64,000 nt of DNA, taken from the NCBI GenBank assembly GCA_903902705.1, contig CAIUVX010000079.1:1-64000 (forward strand), in the 5' to 3' direction. Position 1 is the first letter of the stretch. Each line of letters starts with the position of its first letter. The position numbers and the translations under genes were made by a program. This document shows positions 1 through 9,501 of the stretch, one piece after another. The DNA is from an uncultured Methylococcales bacterium. GTDB taxonomy: Bacteria > Pseudomonadota > Gammaproteobacteria > Methylococcales > Methylomonadaceae. The notes under the pieces were generated by a model. It saw nothing but the letters and a program-made list of their open reading frames with translations. It made no database searches and had not been told where the DNA came from.

Positions 1-1
1 G

Positions 2-2524
2 ACTACCCGCCAAACTACCGTACAGGAAACTGCCCGCGTAAGCGTACAAAGTAAAAATCAAGGCAATGCTGGAACTATCGGTATTTTTGCCAACATGAAA
101 ACTGGCACAGTCAATGTTGCGGGCAAACTCGATGCTTCCGCCCCTAAAAATGGCAATGGCGGTTTTATCGACACCTCAGCAGCCCATGTTAAAGTGGCTG
201 ATACCGCCAAAATCAGCACCAAAGCCAACAACGGCACAACAGGAAACTGGTTAATCGACCCGCAGGATTACACCATCGCCGCCACAGGCGGTGACATCAC
301 AGGCGCGGCACTCAGCGCGAATCTGGCAAACACAGGCGTGACTATTGCCAGTACATCAGGTGCAACAGCGGGTAATGGCGATATATTCGTCAATGACATC
401 GTTAGCTGGGCAGCCAATACCCTGACCCTGAATGCACTGCGCAATATCAACATTAACGCCAATCTGAACGGCTCAGGCGCGGCAAAACTGGCGTTGGAAT
501 ATGGACAAGGCGCGGTAGCATTAAACAACACTAGCGATTACAACATCAACAACGGCGCGAAAGTCAACTTAGCGGCTGGGCAGAATTTCAGCACTAAACT
601 GGGGTCAAATGGTATTTTGACACCCTACACCGTGATTACCAGTTTGGGTGCAGAAGGGGATGCAACGAGTGGTACAAATCAAAGCTTACAAGGCATAGCA
701 AGAACCGCTAATTTATCGGGCAAGTATGTATTAGGGGCGGATATTGATGCCACTGCAACCAGCGGTTGGAATACGGGTGCGGGGTTTACGCCTATCGGTA
801 CATATTTTACTGGTCTTTTTTTCGTGGGCAAGTTTGACGGCTTAGGTCACACCATTTCATCGTTAACAATTAATAGCCCAAGCATTCTCAATGATGTTGG
901 TTTGTTCGGTGATATTACTTTTAATAGTGTTATTCGTAATGTCGGTTTGATCAATGCTAACGTCGCCGCGCCTGTAGCAGGTGGTCAACAATACACAGGT
1001 GCATTGGTCGGATGGAACCAAGGCGGCACTATCAGCAACAGCTATGCGACAGGCTTTAGTGTCTTTAGTGGTGCTTGGTATGTCGGCGGGCTAGTGGGAT
1101 ATAACGAGGGCACTATCAGCAACAGCTATGCGACGGCTAATGTCACTGGGCCTAACTATGTCGGCGGGCTGGTGGGAGCTAACACTGGTACTATCAGCAA
1201 CAGCTATGCGACAGGTAGTGTCACTGGGACTAGCCAAGTCGGCGGGCTAGCGGGAAGCAACGAGGCAGGCGGCACTATCAGCAACAGCTATGCGACGGGT
1301 AATGTGAATGGCGGCGTAACAAATGTCGGTGGTTTAGTTGGTTGGAACAGAGCAAGCAGCACTATCAGTAACTCTTTCTGGAATACTCAAACGCAAACCC
1401 ACGGCATAACGGCGACTGTTGGTTCAAATGCTGGCACTGTAACCAACACCACAGGCAAAACCACCGCGCAAATGAAACAACTGGCAACCTTTAGCGGTGC
1501 AGGGTGGAATATTTCCAACACAGGCGGTAGCACAGCGGTTTGGCGGATTTATGAAGGCAACACCGCGCCGCTGTTACGCTCCTTTTTAACGCCTTTAACT
1601 GTCGCTGCCAGCAGTTTTACTAAAACCTACAACGGACTCAGTGATTCTTCCACTTATACCAATCCCACAACGGGAGCGGCTATTGGAACGGCTATTACTC
1701 CTTATACCAATACCACAACGGGAGCGGCTATTACTCCCAGTACGAATTTACTTGGTTCTGCCACTTTTTACGACACGGCAAAAAATGTAGGTATTTATAC
1801 AGCTTCCACCACAGGCTTGTTTTCCAATCAACAAGGCTATGATATTTCAAATGGTACGGGTACGCTGACCATTACCCCAGCCACATTGACTTACACCGCC
1901 AACGCAGCAAGTCGTTTATATGGTGCGGCTAATCCCACCTTTTCAGGCACGGTGACGGGCTTTGTTAATCGAGAGTTGCTGGCTAATGTCACTACGGGAA
2001 CAGCAAGCTATTCCAGTCTGGCTAACAATACCAGCAATATCGGTAATTACCTGATTACAGGTTCAGGACTACTGGCTAATTTTGGCAACTATATCTTCGT
2101 CCAAGCTCCGAGTAACAGTACGGCGTTAACTATCAAACTATCCGATGACATTAAACCTGTGGTAAAACCATCCGATGACGTTATCCCTGAGAAAAAACAA
2201 GAGCTAGAGCTTGTTAAGCCCGTTATTCAAGTCAATCTGAATTTCATTACGCCATTGCAAGTCTCCACTACATTTTTAGAGCAATATTATGAAAAACACG
2301 CTCATTTTAATGACTATGTCGATGCGGATTACGGGCAGTACGAAAACAATGATGAGACATCAACTACCGTGAATTATCAATGGCATCAAGATCATGGCAA
2401 AAAACACTGGTATGAAAAGAAACAGGATCATAACAATACCAGCCTTTATACCGCTCTGTTGTACATCCTTGAAAAGAACGGCATAAAACTACCCGTAGGA
2501 TTGTTGGATAATCTTAAGTTTTAA
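2..2524 (+). CDS. Filamentous haemagglutinin-like adhesin, 5' end outside window
   Basis: The ORF track starts this at an internal ATG (95), but the frame is open to base 2, so the gene begins upstream and only the C-terminal about 840 residues are visible. What is seen: a Gly/Asn/Thr-rich beta-helix-like region, a block of GLUG-type repeats (GGLVG...GTISNSYATG, about five copies, roughly 1000-1370), then an MBG-like domain (YGAANPTFSGTVTGF), and a charged tail ending GIKLPVGLLDNLKF. This is the architecture of large secreted TpsA-type adhesins, which are exported through an outer-membrane TpsB pore. No TpsB gene lies in this window. It is a tandem neighbour of the complete adhesin at 2693. 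No toxin domain is seen at the C-terminus, so I call it an adhesin rather than a contact-dependent inhibition toxin. Confidence 0.85.
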   Translation, partial: TTRQTTVQETARVSVQSKNQGNAGTIGIFANMKTGTVNVAGKLDASAPKNGNGGFIDTSAAHVKVADTAKISTKANNGTTGNWLIDPQDYTIAATGGDITGAALSANLANTGVTIASTSGATAGNGDIFVNDIVSWAANTLTLNALRNININANLNGSGAAKLALEYGQGAVALNNTSDYNINNGAKVNLAAGQNFSTKLGSNGILTPYTVITSLGAEGDATSGTNQSLQGIARTANLSGKYVLGADIDATATSGWNTGAGFTPIGTYFTGLFFVGKFDGLGHTISSLTINSPSILNDVGLFGDITFNSVIRNVGLINANVAAPVAGGQQYTGALVGWNQGGTISNSYATGFSVFSGAWYVGGLVGYNEGTISNSYATANVTGPNYVGGLVGANTGTISNSYATGSVTGTSQVGGLAGSNEAGGTISNSYATGNVNGGVTNVGGLVGWNRASSTISNSFWNTQTQTHGITATVGSNAGTVTNTTGKTTAQMKQLATFSGAGWNISNTGGSTAVWRIYEGNTAPLLRSFLTPLTVAASSFTKTYNGLSDSSTYTNPTTGAAIGTAITPYTNTTTGAAITPSTNLLGSATFYDTAKNVGIYTASTTGLFSNQQGYDISNGTGTLTITPATLTYTANAASRLYGAANPTFSGTVTGFVNRELLANVTTGTASYSSLANNTSNIGNYLITGSGLLANFGNYIFVQAPSNSTALTIKLSDDIKPVVKPSDDVIPEKKQELELVKPVIQVNLNFITPLQVSTTFLEQYYEKHAHFNDYVDADYGQYENNDETSTTVNYQWHQDHGKKHWYEKKQDHNNTSLYTALLYILEKNGIKLPVGLLDNLKF

Positions 2525-2535
2525 GCGATCGTAGC

Positions 2536-2569
2536 ATGACTGCCAGTCCTTTAAAGGACTGGCAGTCAT
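2536..2569. repeat. 34-bp perfect palindrome, family A copy 1
   Basis: ATGACTGCCAGTCCTTT is followed directly by its exact reverse complement. The identical 34-mer recurs at 19932 and a variant at 35802. It sits 12 bases after the adhesin stop codon and could act as a terminator-like hairpin, but its recurrence suggests a REP/MITE-like element. TTTAACCCACT follows about 20 bases downstream, matching the outer arm of the other copies. Confidence 0.9.
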
Positions 2570-2692
2570 TAATTCGCTATAATCAGGTTTAACCCACTAG
2601 CCCGTTTTTTAACACTCATCCAACGCAGATAATAAAATTTTGACTATTATGTAAGCATCGAGTGTAACCCTTCAAAAAAAGACATTACCATC

Positions 2693-5600
2693 ATGAATCA
2701 CACCTATCACAGTATCTGGAATGACGCATTAGGCGCGTGGGTTGCGGTTTCGGAAATTGCCAAAGGGCAAGGAAAACGCTCTTCAAATCGCCGTAAAAAT
2801 ACAAAAGACTGGCAGTCATTTACGCCGTTATTGACAACAGGTTTATTGGTTTGCTCAAACCCTGTGTGGGCATTGCCGACGGGTGAACAACTGATGGCTG
2901 GGCAAGCGACTGTGAGTACGCCTAACGCCAATCAAATGCAAATTGACCAAACTAGCCAAAAAGCGGTTATTAATTGGCAAGATTTTTCCGTTCAGCAACA
3001 TGAAAGCGTTACTATTCAACAGCCCAATGCCAATGCCGCGTTATTGAATCGGGTAGTCGGACAAGATGCCAGTCAGATTCAAGGGCAAATCAAAGCCAAC
3101 GGGCAAGTGTATATCGTTAATCCCAATGGCGTGGTCTTCGGTAAAAATGCGCAAGTGGATGTCGGTGGTTTAGTTGCCACTACCCACAATATCAACGATG
3201 CCGATTTTATGGCGGGCAAAAATCACTTCACTCAAAACGGCGCGAAAGGTAGCGTTGAAAACCACGGCACGATAAAAACCCCAGAAGGCGGCGTGGTGGC
3301 ATTGATTGGTGAAAAAGTCACTAATACGGGGTCGATTAACACCCCGAAAGGCACAACGGTTCTCGCCGCAGGTAAAACTGTAGACCTAGATTTTAAGGGT
3401 GATGGGCTAGTCGAAGTCAAAGTTTCCGAAGCCGCGTTAAATGCGCAAATTGCCAACAAAGGCGCGATTCAAGCTGACGGTGGCAGAGTTGTCCTGACGG
3501 CTAAAGCCGCTGGAAAACTAATGGACACCGTGATTAATCAAGACGGTATCGTTCGCGCTCAAGGCATGGTAGAACGCAACGGTGAAATTATTCTCGAAGC
3601 TGATACTGTGGTACAAACAGGAACACTGGATGCCTCAGGAAAAACAGGCGGCACAATCAATATCAACGCCCGCGCTATTCTTGATACAGGTACAAGCAAT
3701 GCAGACGGAGTTACAGGCAGTGGCGGAAAAATAACTCTAACTGCCCGTGATTCCATTATCCAAACTACCGCCGCTAATACTCATGCCAACGGCAAAACCA
3801 CAGGCGGCACAGTCCACCTTGAAGCCGCTAACAGCGTGTACAGCTCAGGAAAACTCAGTGCGACGGGTGAGCAAGGCGGCACAATTCGCGTAGACGGAAA
3901 TTTTCATAGCACGAAAACCAAACTCTCCAACACTGCAAAAACCACTACTGTCAACAGCACGCACCACCTAACAGCCGATGGGAGTGACACGGGGATAACA
4001 CACGTCAGCGGTACTCTCAATGCCAGCGGTAACGGTGTGAGTAAAACAGGCGGCAAGATAGTGGTTACAGGTGACAATATATTAATAGACAGTACCGCTA
4101 AATTGAGTGCAACAGGTGTGTCAGGCGGGGGTGATATTCTCGTCGGTGGTAGCTGGAAAAACTCCGATACCAGCATACGCCAAGCCAATACGACTGTTGT
4201 TAAACAAGGCGCGGTTCTCGATGCCAGTGCAACTGATAAAGGCAAAGGCGGTACTGTGGTTGTGTGGTCAAATGTTCAGAATGAAAAATCAGCTACTCGC
4301 GCTCAGGGTACGTTGCTCGCTAAAGGGGGGCTAAATGGTGGCGACGGTGGTCGCATTGAAACTTCTGGGCATTGGTTAAATACCGATAATATTAAAGTGG
4401 ATGCTTCTGCATCGCACGGTAACAGCGGCTTATGGTTGCTTGATCCGTGGAATGTCATTATTGGCAATGTATCGGCAAGTGGCACTCCGTTTGCTAATCC
4501 ATTTTCACCCACACAAGACTCCATTATTCTTGCCTCAGACATTGAAACGGCACTTAACACAGGAAGCAACGTTACTATTACCACAGGTTTAACTGGCACG
4601 AGTGCAGGTGACATCACAGTAAATTCATCAATAGCCAAAACGAATGGCACAAGTGCAACATTGACCTTAGCGGCTGCTAACGCCGTCATCATCAACAGTA
4701 GTGTCGATATCAGTTCTATCAGCAATGCACTCAATGTTATTCTTAACGCCGATGCGGATAGTAGCGGAGCAGGCAATATCCAAATGCAGGCTGGTTCAAG
4801 TATCAGCACCAACGGCGGTAATATTATTATGGGTGGAGGCACTTGTACTGCCTTGAGTTGCACTGGCGCAGCGACTGGCTATGATGCGAACAACCAATTT
4901 ATGAGTAACGGCATCATTTTCGGTGGTAACGTCGACTCTTCCATCGCGCTCAACAGCAGTGGCGGCAATATGTGGCTGCAAGGTCAAGGCATCAATGATC
5001 CATTAACTGGCTCAGCACTAACAACACATACTGGTATTATTACATTTTATCTGGCTCTCAATTCTGGCGGTGGTGATATTAGCTTTCAGGGCGTAAGCGG
5101 TACTGGCATCAGTTTCAATCGTGGCATAGATATTGAAAATAGTAGCTTGCTTAGTGAGGGAGGGGCTATGACGCTGAACGGTAAAGAAGTATCGGCAACA
5201 ACGACTACCGAGAATAATATAGGCATAGCACTTTTTTCCTCTACGCTTGCCAGCAATAGCGGAACTATGACGTTGAACGGCTCTAGCTTACATGATGTCG
5301 GCTTGTTTGTGGATCAGGGTAGCAGTATCGGTAACAGAGGACAGTCGGGGGCGATTATTATCAAAACGGACACAACTACTGCATCTGATAGCATTAAGCT
5401 GAATCCCAGTGCGATTACGGGTACGGGTAACTTATTTTTATTACCTGTGAATCCTGCAACCACCATTGGCTTGGCTGGCGGAGCGGGGACATTCAATTTC
5501 GACGCAACTGAATTAGCTACTATTGCAAACGGCTTTTCCAGCATCACTATTGGCAATCAATCAGGCACTGGATTGACTAACGTAGGTACTTGGGCAGCAC

Positions 5601-6616
5601 CCAGTTCAGCGGATTTAACTATTTTTGGTAGCGGTATCACGCAAACAGGTATCCTCACTATTGGTTCAGGTAAAAATTTGGTTCTTGTCAGTAATAATGG
5701 TATTGCTAATAGTTTTACTGGCAATTATATAAATACATTCGGCAGCACTGCGATCAACGTTTCTGGCGGCGGTCGTGCGCTAATATATTCCACCGATCCT
5801 AGACTCAATAGCCTTAATGGCTTAGTCGCCGATTTTAAACATTACGCGCAACCCTACACAGGTATCACACCTAGCTATGCCAGTTCAGGCAATTGGTTTT
5901 TTTATGGCATGACCCCTGTGTTGACCGTAACTCCTAACAGTCAAACAATAACTTACGGCGGCACACCCGCTAATTTTGGCTCTACCCTAACGGGTTTTAT
6001 TGATGGCGATACCGTCAACACATCGGGTATTAATGGTTCAGCACTGTTTGGTATTGATAATTTCACAGGGGCGATTGGTAGTTACAATGTGGCTTACTTA
6101 AGCGGTTTAGCCAGTAGCTTAGGCTATCTTTTTGTTGATAATACTGGCTCTATTAATGAACTAACAGTGATTCCACCTGTTGAAATACCCGTTGTTCCAC
6201 CACCTGTTGTTGAACCGCCTGTTACTCCAATTGAGCCAGTGATTCCACCTGTTGAAATACCCATTGTTCCACCACTTGTTGTTGAACCGCCTGTTATTCC
6301 AATTGAGCCAGTGATTAAGGTTAATTTTATTAACTCAAATTTTTTCGTGTCACAAACAAGCTTATTGCAACAATCGACAATATTTTTGCCTTTGGAACAC
6401 GAAAAATTAGCTAACGATGATGAGGATACTCTCGATATAAAAGATGAAGGTATGAAATTACCTGTTATTAATATTAGCGATCCTTTCAACACAAGCTGCC
6501 AAAATCCAGTAGCCAGCATTGGCGGGGTGTCGCGTAATTGGATGTTAGCAAGCCCTGCCAGCATGACGGCTTTTGTTAATTTAGGAACTCTTTTTAATTG
6601 GATAGACGCGCATTAG
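2693..6616 (+). CDS. Filamentous haemagglutinin family adhesin (TpsA-like, ESPR signal)
   Basis: Complete 1307-residue protein. The N-terminus carries an ESPR extended signal (MNHTYHSIWNDALGAWVAVSE...GKRSS) followed by a hydrophobic signal core ending PVWALPTG. Residues about 70-170 match the haemagglutination-activity/TPS domain (NRVVGQDASQIQGQI, VYIVNPNGVVFGKNAQVDVGG). The middle is a long beta-helix-like stretch. Near residue 1080-1150 there is an MBG-like domain (TYGGTPANFGSTLTGF), then a Pro/Val/Glu linker made of two 24-residue repeats, and a conserved tail. Role by family: secreted or surface-held adhesin exported by a TpsB partner, which is not in the window. The start is set by the ESPR; no strong ribosome site is visible. 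Its C-terminal tail is duplicated in decayed form just downstream (6656-7032). Confidence 0.9.
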   Translation: MNHTYHSIWNDALGAWVAVSEIAKGQGKRSSNRRKNTKDWQSFTPLLTTGLLVCSNPVWALPTGEQLMAGQATVSTPNANQMQIDQTSQKAVINWQDFSVQQHESVTIQQPNANAALLNRVVGQDASQIQGQIKANGQVYIVNPNGVVFGKNAQVDVGGLVATTHNINDADFMAGKNHFTQNGAKGSVENHGTIKTPEGGVVALIGEKVTNTGSINTPKGTTVLAAGKTVDLDFKGDGLVEVKVSEAALNAQIANKGAIQADGGRVVLTAKAAGKLMDTVINQDGIVRAQGMVERNGEIILEADTVVQTGTLDASGKTGGTININARAILDTGTSNADGVTGSGGKITLTARDSIIQTTAANTHANGKTTGGTVHLEAANSVYSSGKLSATGEQGGTIRVDGNFHSTKTKLSNTAKTTTVNSTHHLTADGSDTGITHVSGTLNASGNGVSKTGGKIVVTGDNILIDSTAKLSATGVSGGGDILVGGSWKNSDTSIRQANTTVVKQGAVLDASATDKGKGGTVVVWSNVQNEKSATRAQGTLLAKGGLNGGDGGRIETSGHWLNTDNIKVDASASHGNSGLWLLDPWNVIIGNVSASGTPFANPFSPTQDSIILASDIETALNTGSNVTITTGLTGTSAGDITVNSSIAKTNGTSATLTLAAANAVIINSSVDISSISNALNVILNADADSSGAGNIQMQAGSSISTNGGNIIMGGGTCTALSCTGAATGYDANNQFMSNGIIFGGNVDSSIALNSSGGNMWLQGQGINDPLTGSALTTHTGIITFYLALNSGGGDISFQGVSGTGISFNRGIDIENSSLLSEGGAMTLNGKEVSATTTTENNIGIALFSSTLASNSGTMTLNGSSLHDVGLFVDQGSSIGNRGQSGAIIIKTDTTTASDSIKLNPSAITGTGNLFLLPVNPATTIGLAGGAGTFNFDATELATIANGFSSITIGNQSGTGLTNVGTWAAPSSADLTIFGSGITQTGILTIGSGKNLVLVSNNGIANSFTGNYINTFGSTAINVSGGGRALIYSTDPRLNSLNGLVADFKHYAQPYTGITPSYASSGNWFFYGMTPVLTVTPNSQTITYGGTPANFGSTLTGFIDGDTVNTSGINGSALFGIDNFTGAIGSYNVAYLSGLASSLGYLFVDNTGSINELTVIPPVEIPVVPPPVVEPPVTPIEPVIPPVEIPIVPPLVVEPPVIPIEPVIKVNFINSNFFVSQTSLLQQSTIFLPLEHEKLANDDEDTLDIKDEGMKLPVINISDPFNTSCQNPVASIGGVSRNWMLASPASMTAFVNLGTLFNWIDAH
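6167..6310 (+). repeat. Two tandem 72-bp repeats in the adhesin gene
   Basis: Each 72-base unit encodes 24 residues beginning VIPPVEIP and ending PIEP. The two copies differ by a few bases. The repeat is in frame and forms a proline-rich linker between the MBG-like domain and the C-terminal tail, so unit number could vary without breaking the gene. Confidence 0.85.
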
Positions 6617-6655
6617 AATATTAACAAACAAAATATGTGTGTAATTAGTAAAACA

Positions 6656-7032
6656 ATTGGTCATCATAATGCCAGCTATCTAAAAGGTTAAGCCAGTAGT
6701 TTAGGCTATGTTTTCGTTGATAACACAGCCTCTATCGATGAACTAATTATTCAAACTAAGATCATTGACTCAAACTTCTTGGTGTCGCAGATTAGTCCGT
6801 TACAACAATCCGCATTATTCTTGCCTTTGGCTAATGAAAAAGTAGCCAATGACGATAATTTTCTGGCGATATAGCTGGCGCAGTATTTGTGATTACAAAA
6901 CCGTTCGCGCTGAGCCTGTCGAAGCGTGAATGTGGTTCGACTGTTCGACAAGCTCACAGCTCACCACGAACGGTATCATTTTATTGTGCTTTAGCGATAG
7001 AAGACGACGGTATAAAATTACCCATTAAGCTT
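6656..7032 (+). pseudogene. Decayed 3' end of a third haemagglutinin-like gene
   Basis: Reading from 6656 in one frame gives IGHHNASYLKG, a TAA, then ASSLGYVFVDNTASIDEL and SNFLVSQISPLQQSALFLPL. These match the intact adhesin's GSYNVAYLSG, ASSLGYLFVDNTGSINEL and SNFFVSQTSLLQQSTIFLPL. The Pro-rich linker is missing. The frame ends at a TAG at 6872, where a repeat element (6891-6980) is inserted. Homology resumes beyond it as AIEDDGIKLPIKL at 6994-7032, matching DIKDEGMKLPV. This is a clear duplicated and broken gene tail. The ORF track entries 6751 (-) and 6889 (+) are accidental frames across it. Confidence 0.85.
6891..6980. repeat. About 90-bp inverted-repeat element, family B copy 1
   Basis: Runs from GATTACAAAACCGTTCGC to CGAACGGTATCATT. 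The ends are partly complementary (ACCGTTCG / CGAACGGT) and inner arms TGAGCCTGTCGAA / TTCGACAAGCTCA also pair, so the whole folds as a long hairpin. A near-identical copy lies at 16841-16929. Here it interrupts the adhesin remnant. GCGATA occurs just outside on both sides, possibly a short target duplication. Confidence 0.85.
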
Positions 7033-7088
7033 CGTACCATTGGCATCCATGTCTATCTGTTCAGTTGGGACGAGTATTTAAGCTATGC

Positions 7089-7931
7089 TTAATCATCTTG
7101 CTGATATTTACGGCGGATTGCCTCTTCGCGAGCATCGTCAATTTCTCGCATAATGCTTTTAACATCGGCGCGTTTTTCGTTACTTTTAAACTGCCCTGTT
7201 AATTCAACCTCTGGGTGTAATAAACCACTTTGATACAGCTTCCAGATTTCTTTGCCGTATTGGGTGGTCAATAGTTCAGACGCGAATTGCCCAAAATAAT
7301 TTGCCAAATTATTCACATCACGTTCCAGCATTTGTGCGGCATTATTATTTGCCGCAGCATTCACCGCTTGCGGTAAGTCAATAACAACTGGGCCATGGGT
7401 ATCAATCAGAATGTTGTATTCAGATAAATCACCATGCACTAGCCCTGCACACAGCATACGCACCACTTCTTTAATCAATATCGCGTGATATTCCAACGCT
7501 TGCTCACGGCTTAAGTCAAGATCATTCAATCGTGGCGCGGCATTACCATCTGCATCAGTCACTAACTCCATCAGCAACACGCCTTCGATAAAGTTATAAG
7601 GCTTTGGCACGCGCACACCCACAGCCGCAAGCTGGTATAAAGCCTCGACTTCGGCATTTTGCCACGCGGCTTCTTGCTGTTTTTCGCCAAAGCGTGAGCC
7701 TTTTTGCATCGCCCGTGCTTGCCGACTATTACGCACTTTACGACCTTCTTGATACACTGTTTGTTGCTGAAAACTACGTTGGCTGGCATCTTTATAGACT
7801 TTTGCACAACGAATTTCACCTTCTGAGCGCACGACATAAACCGCTGCTTCTTTGCCACTTTTTAATGGGCGCAACACCTCATCAATTAAACCATCACGCA
7901 CCAAGGCTTCAAGTCTTGTTGGAGTTTTCAT
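7089..7931 (-). CDS. RIO1-family serine protein kinase
   Basis: A 280-residue atypical kinase. Visible family marks: a loop GKEAAVY near residue 26, the ATP-binding lysine in RCAKVYK, the catalytic-loop motif LVHGDLSEYNIL, and the metal-binding VIDLPQAV. These are the RIO hallmarks and all key residues appear present. RIO kinases in archaea and eukaryotes act in ribosome maturation; in gammaproteobacteria the substrate is not settled. The start codon lies 23 bases inside the 3' end of the upstream flavoprotein gene, so the two are translated from one transcript. The C-terminus is charged (DDAREEAIRRKYQQDD). Confidence 0.9.
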   Translation of the reverse strand: MKTPTRLEALVRDGLIDEVLRPLKSGKEAAVYVVRSEGEIRCAKVYKDASQRSFQQQTVYQEGRKVRNSRQARAMQKGSRFGEKQQEAAWQNAEVEALYQLAAVGVRVPKPYNFIEGVLLMELVTDADGNAAPRLNDLDLSREQALEYHAILIKEVVRMLCAGLVHGDLSEYNILIDTHGPVVIDLPQAVNAAANNNAAQMLERDVNNLANYFGQFASELLTTQYGKEIWKLYQSGLLHPEVELTGQFKSNEKRADVKSIMREIDDAREEAIRRKYQQDD

Positions 7932-9174
7932 TACCGTCCTTTAATAACCATGTTAATACACCTTCTCCCGCCGCTCGCCCACTGGCAAAGCAGGCGGTTA
8001 ATAAATAGCCGCCCGTTGGTGCTTCCCAATCGAGCATTTCACCCGCACAAAACACGCCCGATAAGGCGCGTATCATTAAATTTTCATCCATTGCTTCAAA
8101 TTTTACCCCACCCGCGCTACTAATTGCCTCATCAATTGGTCTGGGTGCAATTAAAATAATCGGCAAGGCTTTAATAGTAGTTGCCAGTTTTACAGGGTCA
8201 TTAAACTCTGCTGCGGTCATTACTTCGCGTAACAAACCCGCTTTGATACCCGTAATTCCTAGTCGTTTGCGTAAATGATTTGCCATAGAATCTTTACCGC
8301 GTGCGTGCGATAAACGGGCAATTAATGATGACAAGTCTTTATCAGGTGCCAAATCAAGATGAAGCAGTGCTAATCCTGTCTCAGCACAATTATCGCGTAG
8401 CAATGCTGATGCGGCATAACACAATCCACCTTCAATGCCTGTTTTAGTGATGATTAAATCACCGCGCTGAAAAAAACTAACACCATTAGCATTGCTAAAG
8501 CTTAAAGTCACCGACTTTAACGGTTGCCCTGCAAAACGACTGGAAAAATACTCACTCCAGCCGACATCAAAACCACAGTTGGCAGGTTTTAGTGGCGCAA
8601 GTTCAACGCCGCGTTGTTGTAGCATCTCTACCCACGCGCCTGTAGAACCTAATCGCGCCCAACTGCCACCACCCAACGCTAACACGATGGCATCAGCATT
8701 AATAATCCGTTCACCATCAGGGGTAGCAAATCGTAATTGACTATTGTCATTAGCAAGCCAGCCTAACCAACGATGACGCACATGAAACACTACCCCAGCC
8801 CTACGCAAACGCTGTAACCATGCGCGTAATAAAGGCGCGGCTTTCATATCAGTTGGAAATACTCGCCCCGATGAGCCAACAAAGGTATCAATCCCCAGAT
8901 TTTTTGCCCATGCTCTGACAGCCTCAGGGGTAAAATGTTTAAGTATCGGTTCAAGATAAAACCGTTGCTCTCCATAACGCGACAAGAAGGTCTCGAAGGC
9001 TTCAGCATGAGAAATATTTAACCCACCTTTGCCCGCCATCAAAAACTTTCGTCCGACCGATGGCATTGCATCATACAGTTCAACTTTGACACCTGCGTGA
9101 ATTAACACGTCAGCCGCCATTAAACCCGCAGGACCGCCGCCAATGATTGCGACCGTCTTATCGACTAAAGACAT
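7909..9174 (-). CDS. HI0933/BaiN-family FAD-dependent oxidoreductase (TIGR03862-like)
   Basis: A flavoprotein of about 421 residues. The N-terminal Rossmann motif IIGGGPAGLMAADVL binds FAD. MPSVGRKFLMAGKGGLNISH and VLALGGGSWARLGSTG are typical of the HI0933 family, as is the C-terminal GGVKFEAMD...SGVFCAGEMLDWEAPTGGYLL. The family is uncharacterised in most bacteria; some members reduce steroid-like or unsaturated substrates. The ORF track starts at 9204, but an AAAGGA ribosome site lies about 9 bases before the internal ATG at 9174, so I prefer that start. It overlaps and probably co-expresses the RIO kinase. Confidence 0.88.
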   Translation of the reverse strand: MSLVDKTVAIIGGGPAGLMAADVLIHAGVKVELYDAMPSVGRKFLMAGKGGLNISHAEAFETFLSRYGEQRFYLEPILKHFTPEAVRAWAKNLGIDTFVGSSGRVFPTDMKAAPLLRAWLQRLRRAGVVFHVRHRWLGWLANDNSQLRFATPDGERIINADAIVLALGGGSWARLGSTGAWVEMLQQRGVELAPLKPANCGFDVGWSEYFSSRFAGQPLKSVTLSFSNANGVSFFQRGDLIITKTGIEGGLCYAASALLRDNCAETGLALLHLDLAPDKDLSSLIARLSHARGKDSMANHLRKRLGITGIKAGLLREVMTAAEFNDPVKLATTIKALPIILIAPRPIDEAISSAGGVKFEAMDENLMIRALSGVFCAGEMLDWEAPTGGYLLTACFASGRAAGEGVLTWLLKDGNENSNKT

Positions 9175-9501
9175 GAATAGAATTCCTTTCGATGTAGTTG
9201 GCATTTACAGCCGACATTGAATATTAATTATTGATTTTAAAGTATTTTAATTTTCTAACACGCCTAAAAAACAAGGCTTAGGATACAGCATCAAATGCCT
9301 TAGAACAAAAGAGCCTTGTATTATGAATGGGGTGTAGCACATTTATAGGGGAATTTTTGATCATTAGAAAATAATTTTAGCGTACCAGACAAATAATTGC
9401 GTTCAGTCAGTTGCCGTTAAGTTTGGCACGAGTATTATAGCTTCCGTGTTCGTAACTAGACTGTTAAACCCTCTTGATAACTTACCTGAAGGAATATAAC
9501 A
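9175..9501. other. Intergenic region with divergent promoters expected
   Basis: About 327 bases between the minus-strand flavoprotein and a plus-strand secreted protein, so both promoters should lie here. I see an 8-bp inverted pair ACAAGGCT (9271) / AGCCTTGT (9312) with a long loop, and no gene. Confidence 0.5.

Noticed and set aside
4107-4863. Extra ORFs inside the adhesin genes on both strands
   Set aside because: Repetitive, stop-poor beta-helix coding creates open shadow frames; none has a signal, motif or ribosome site.
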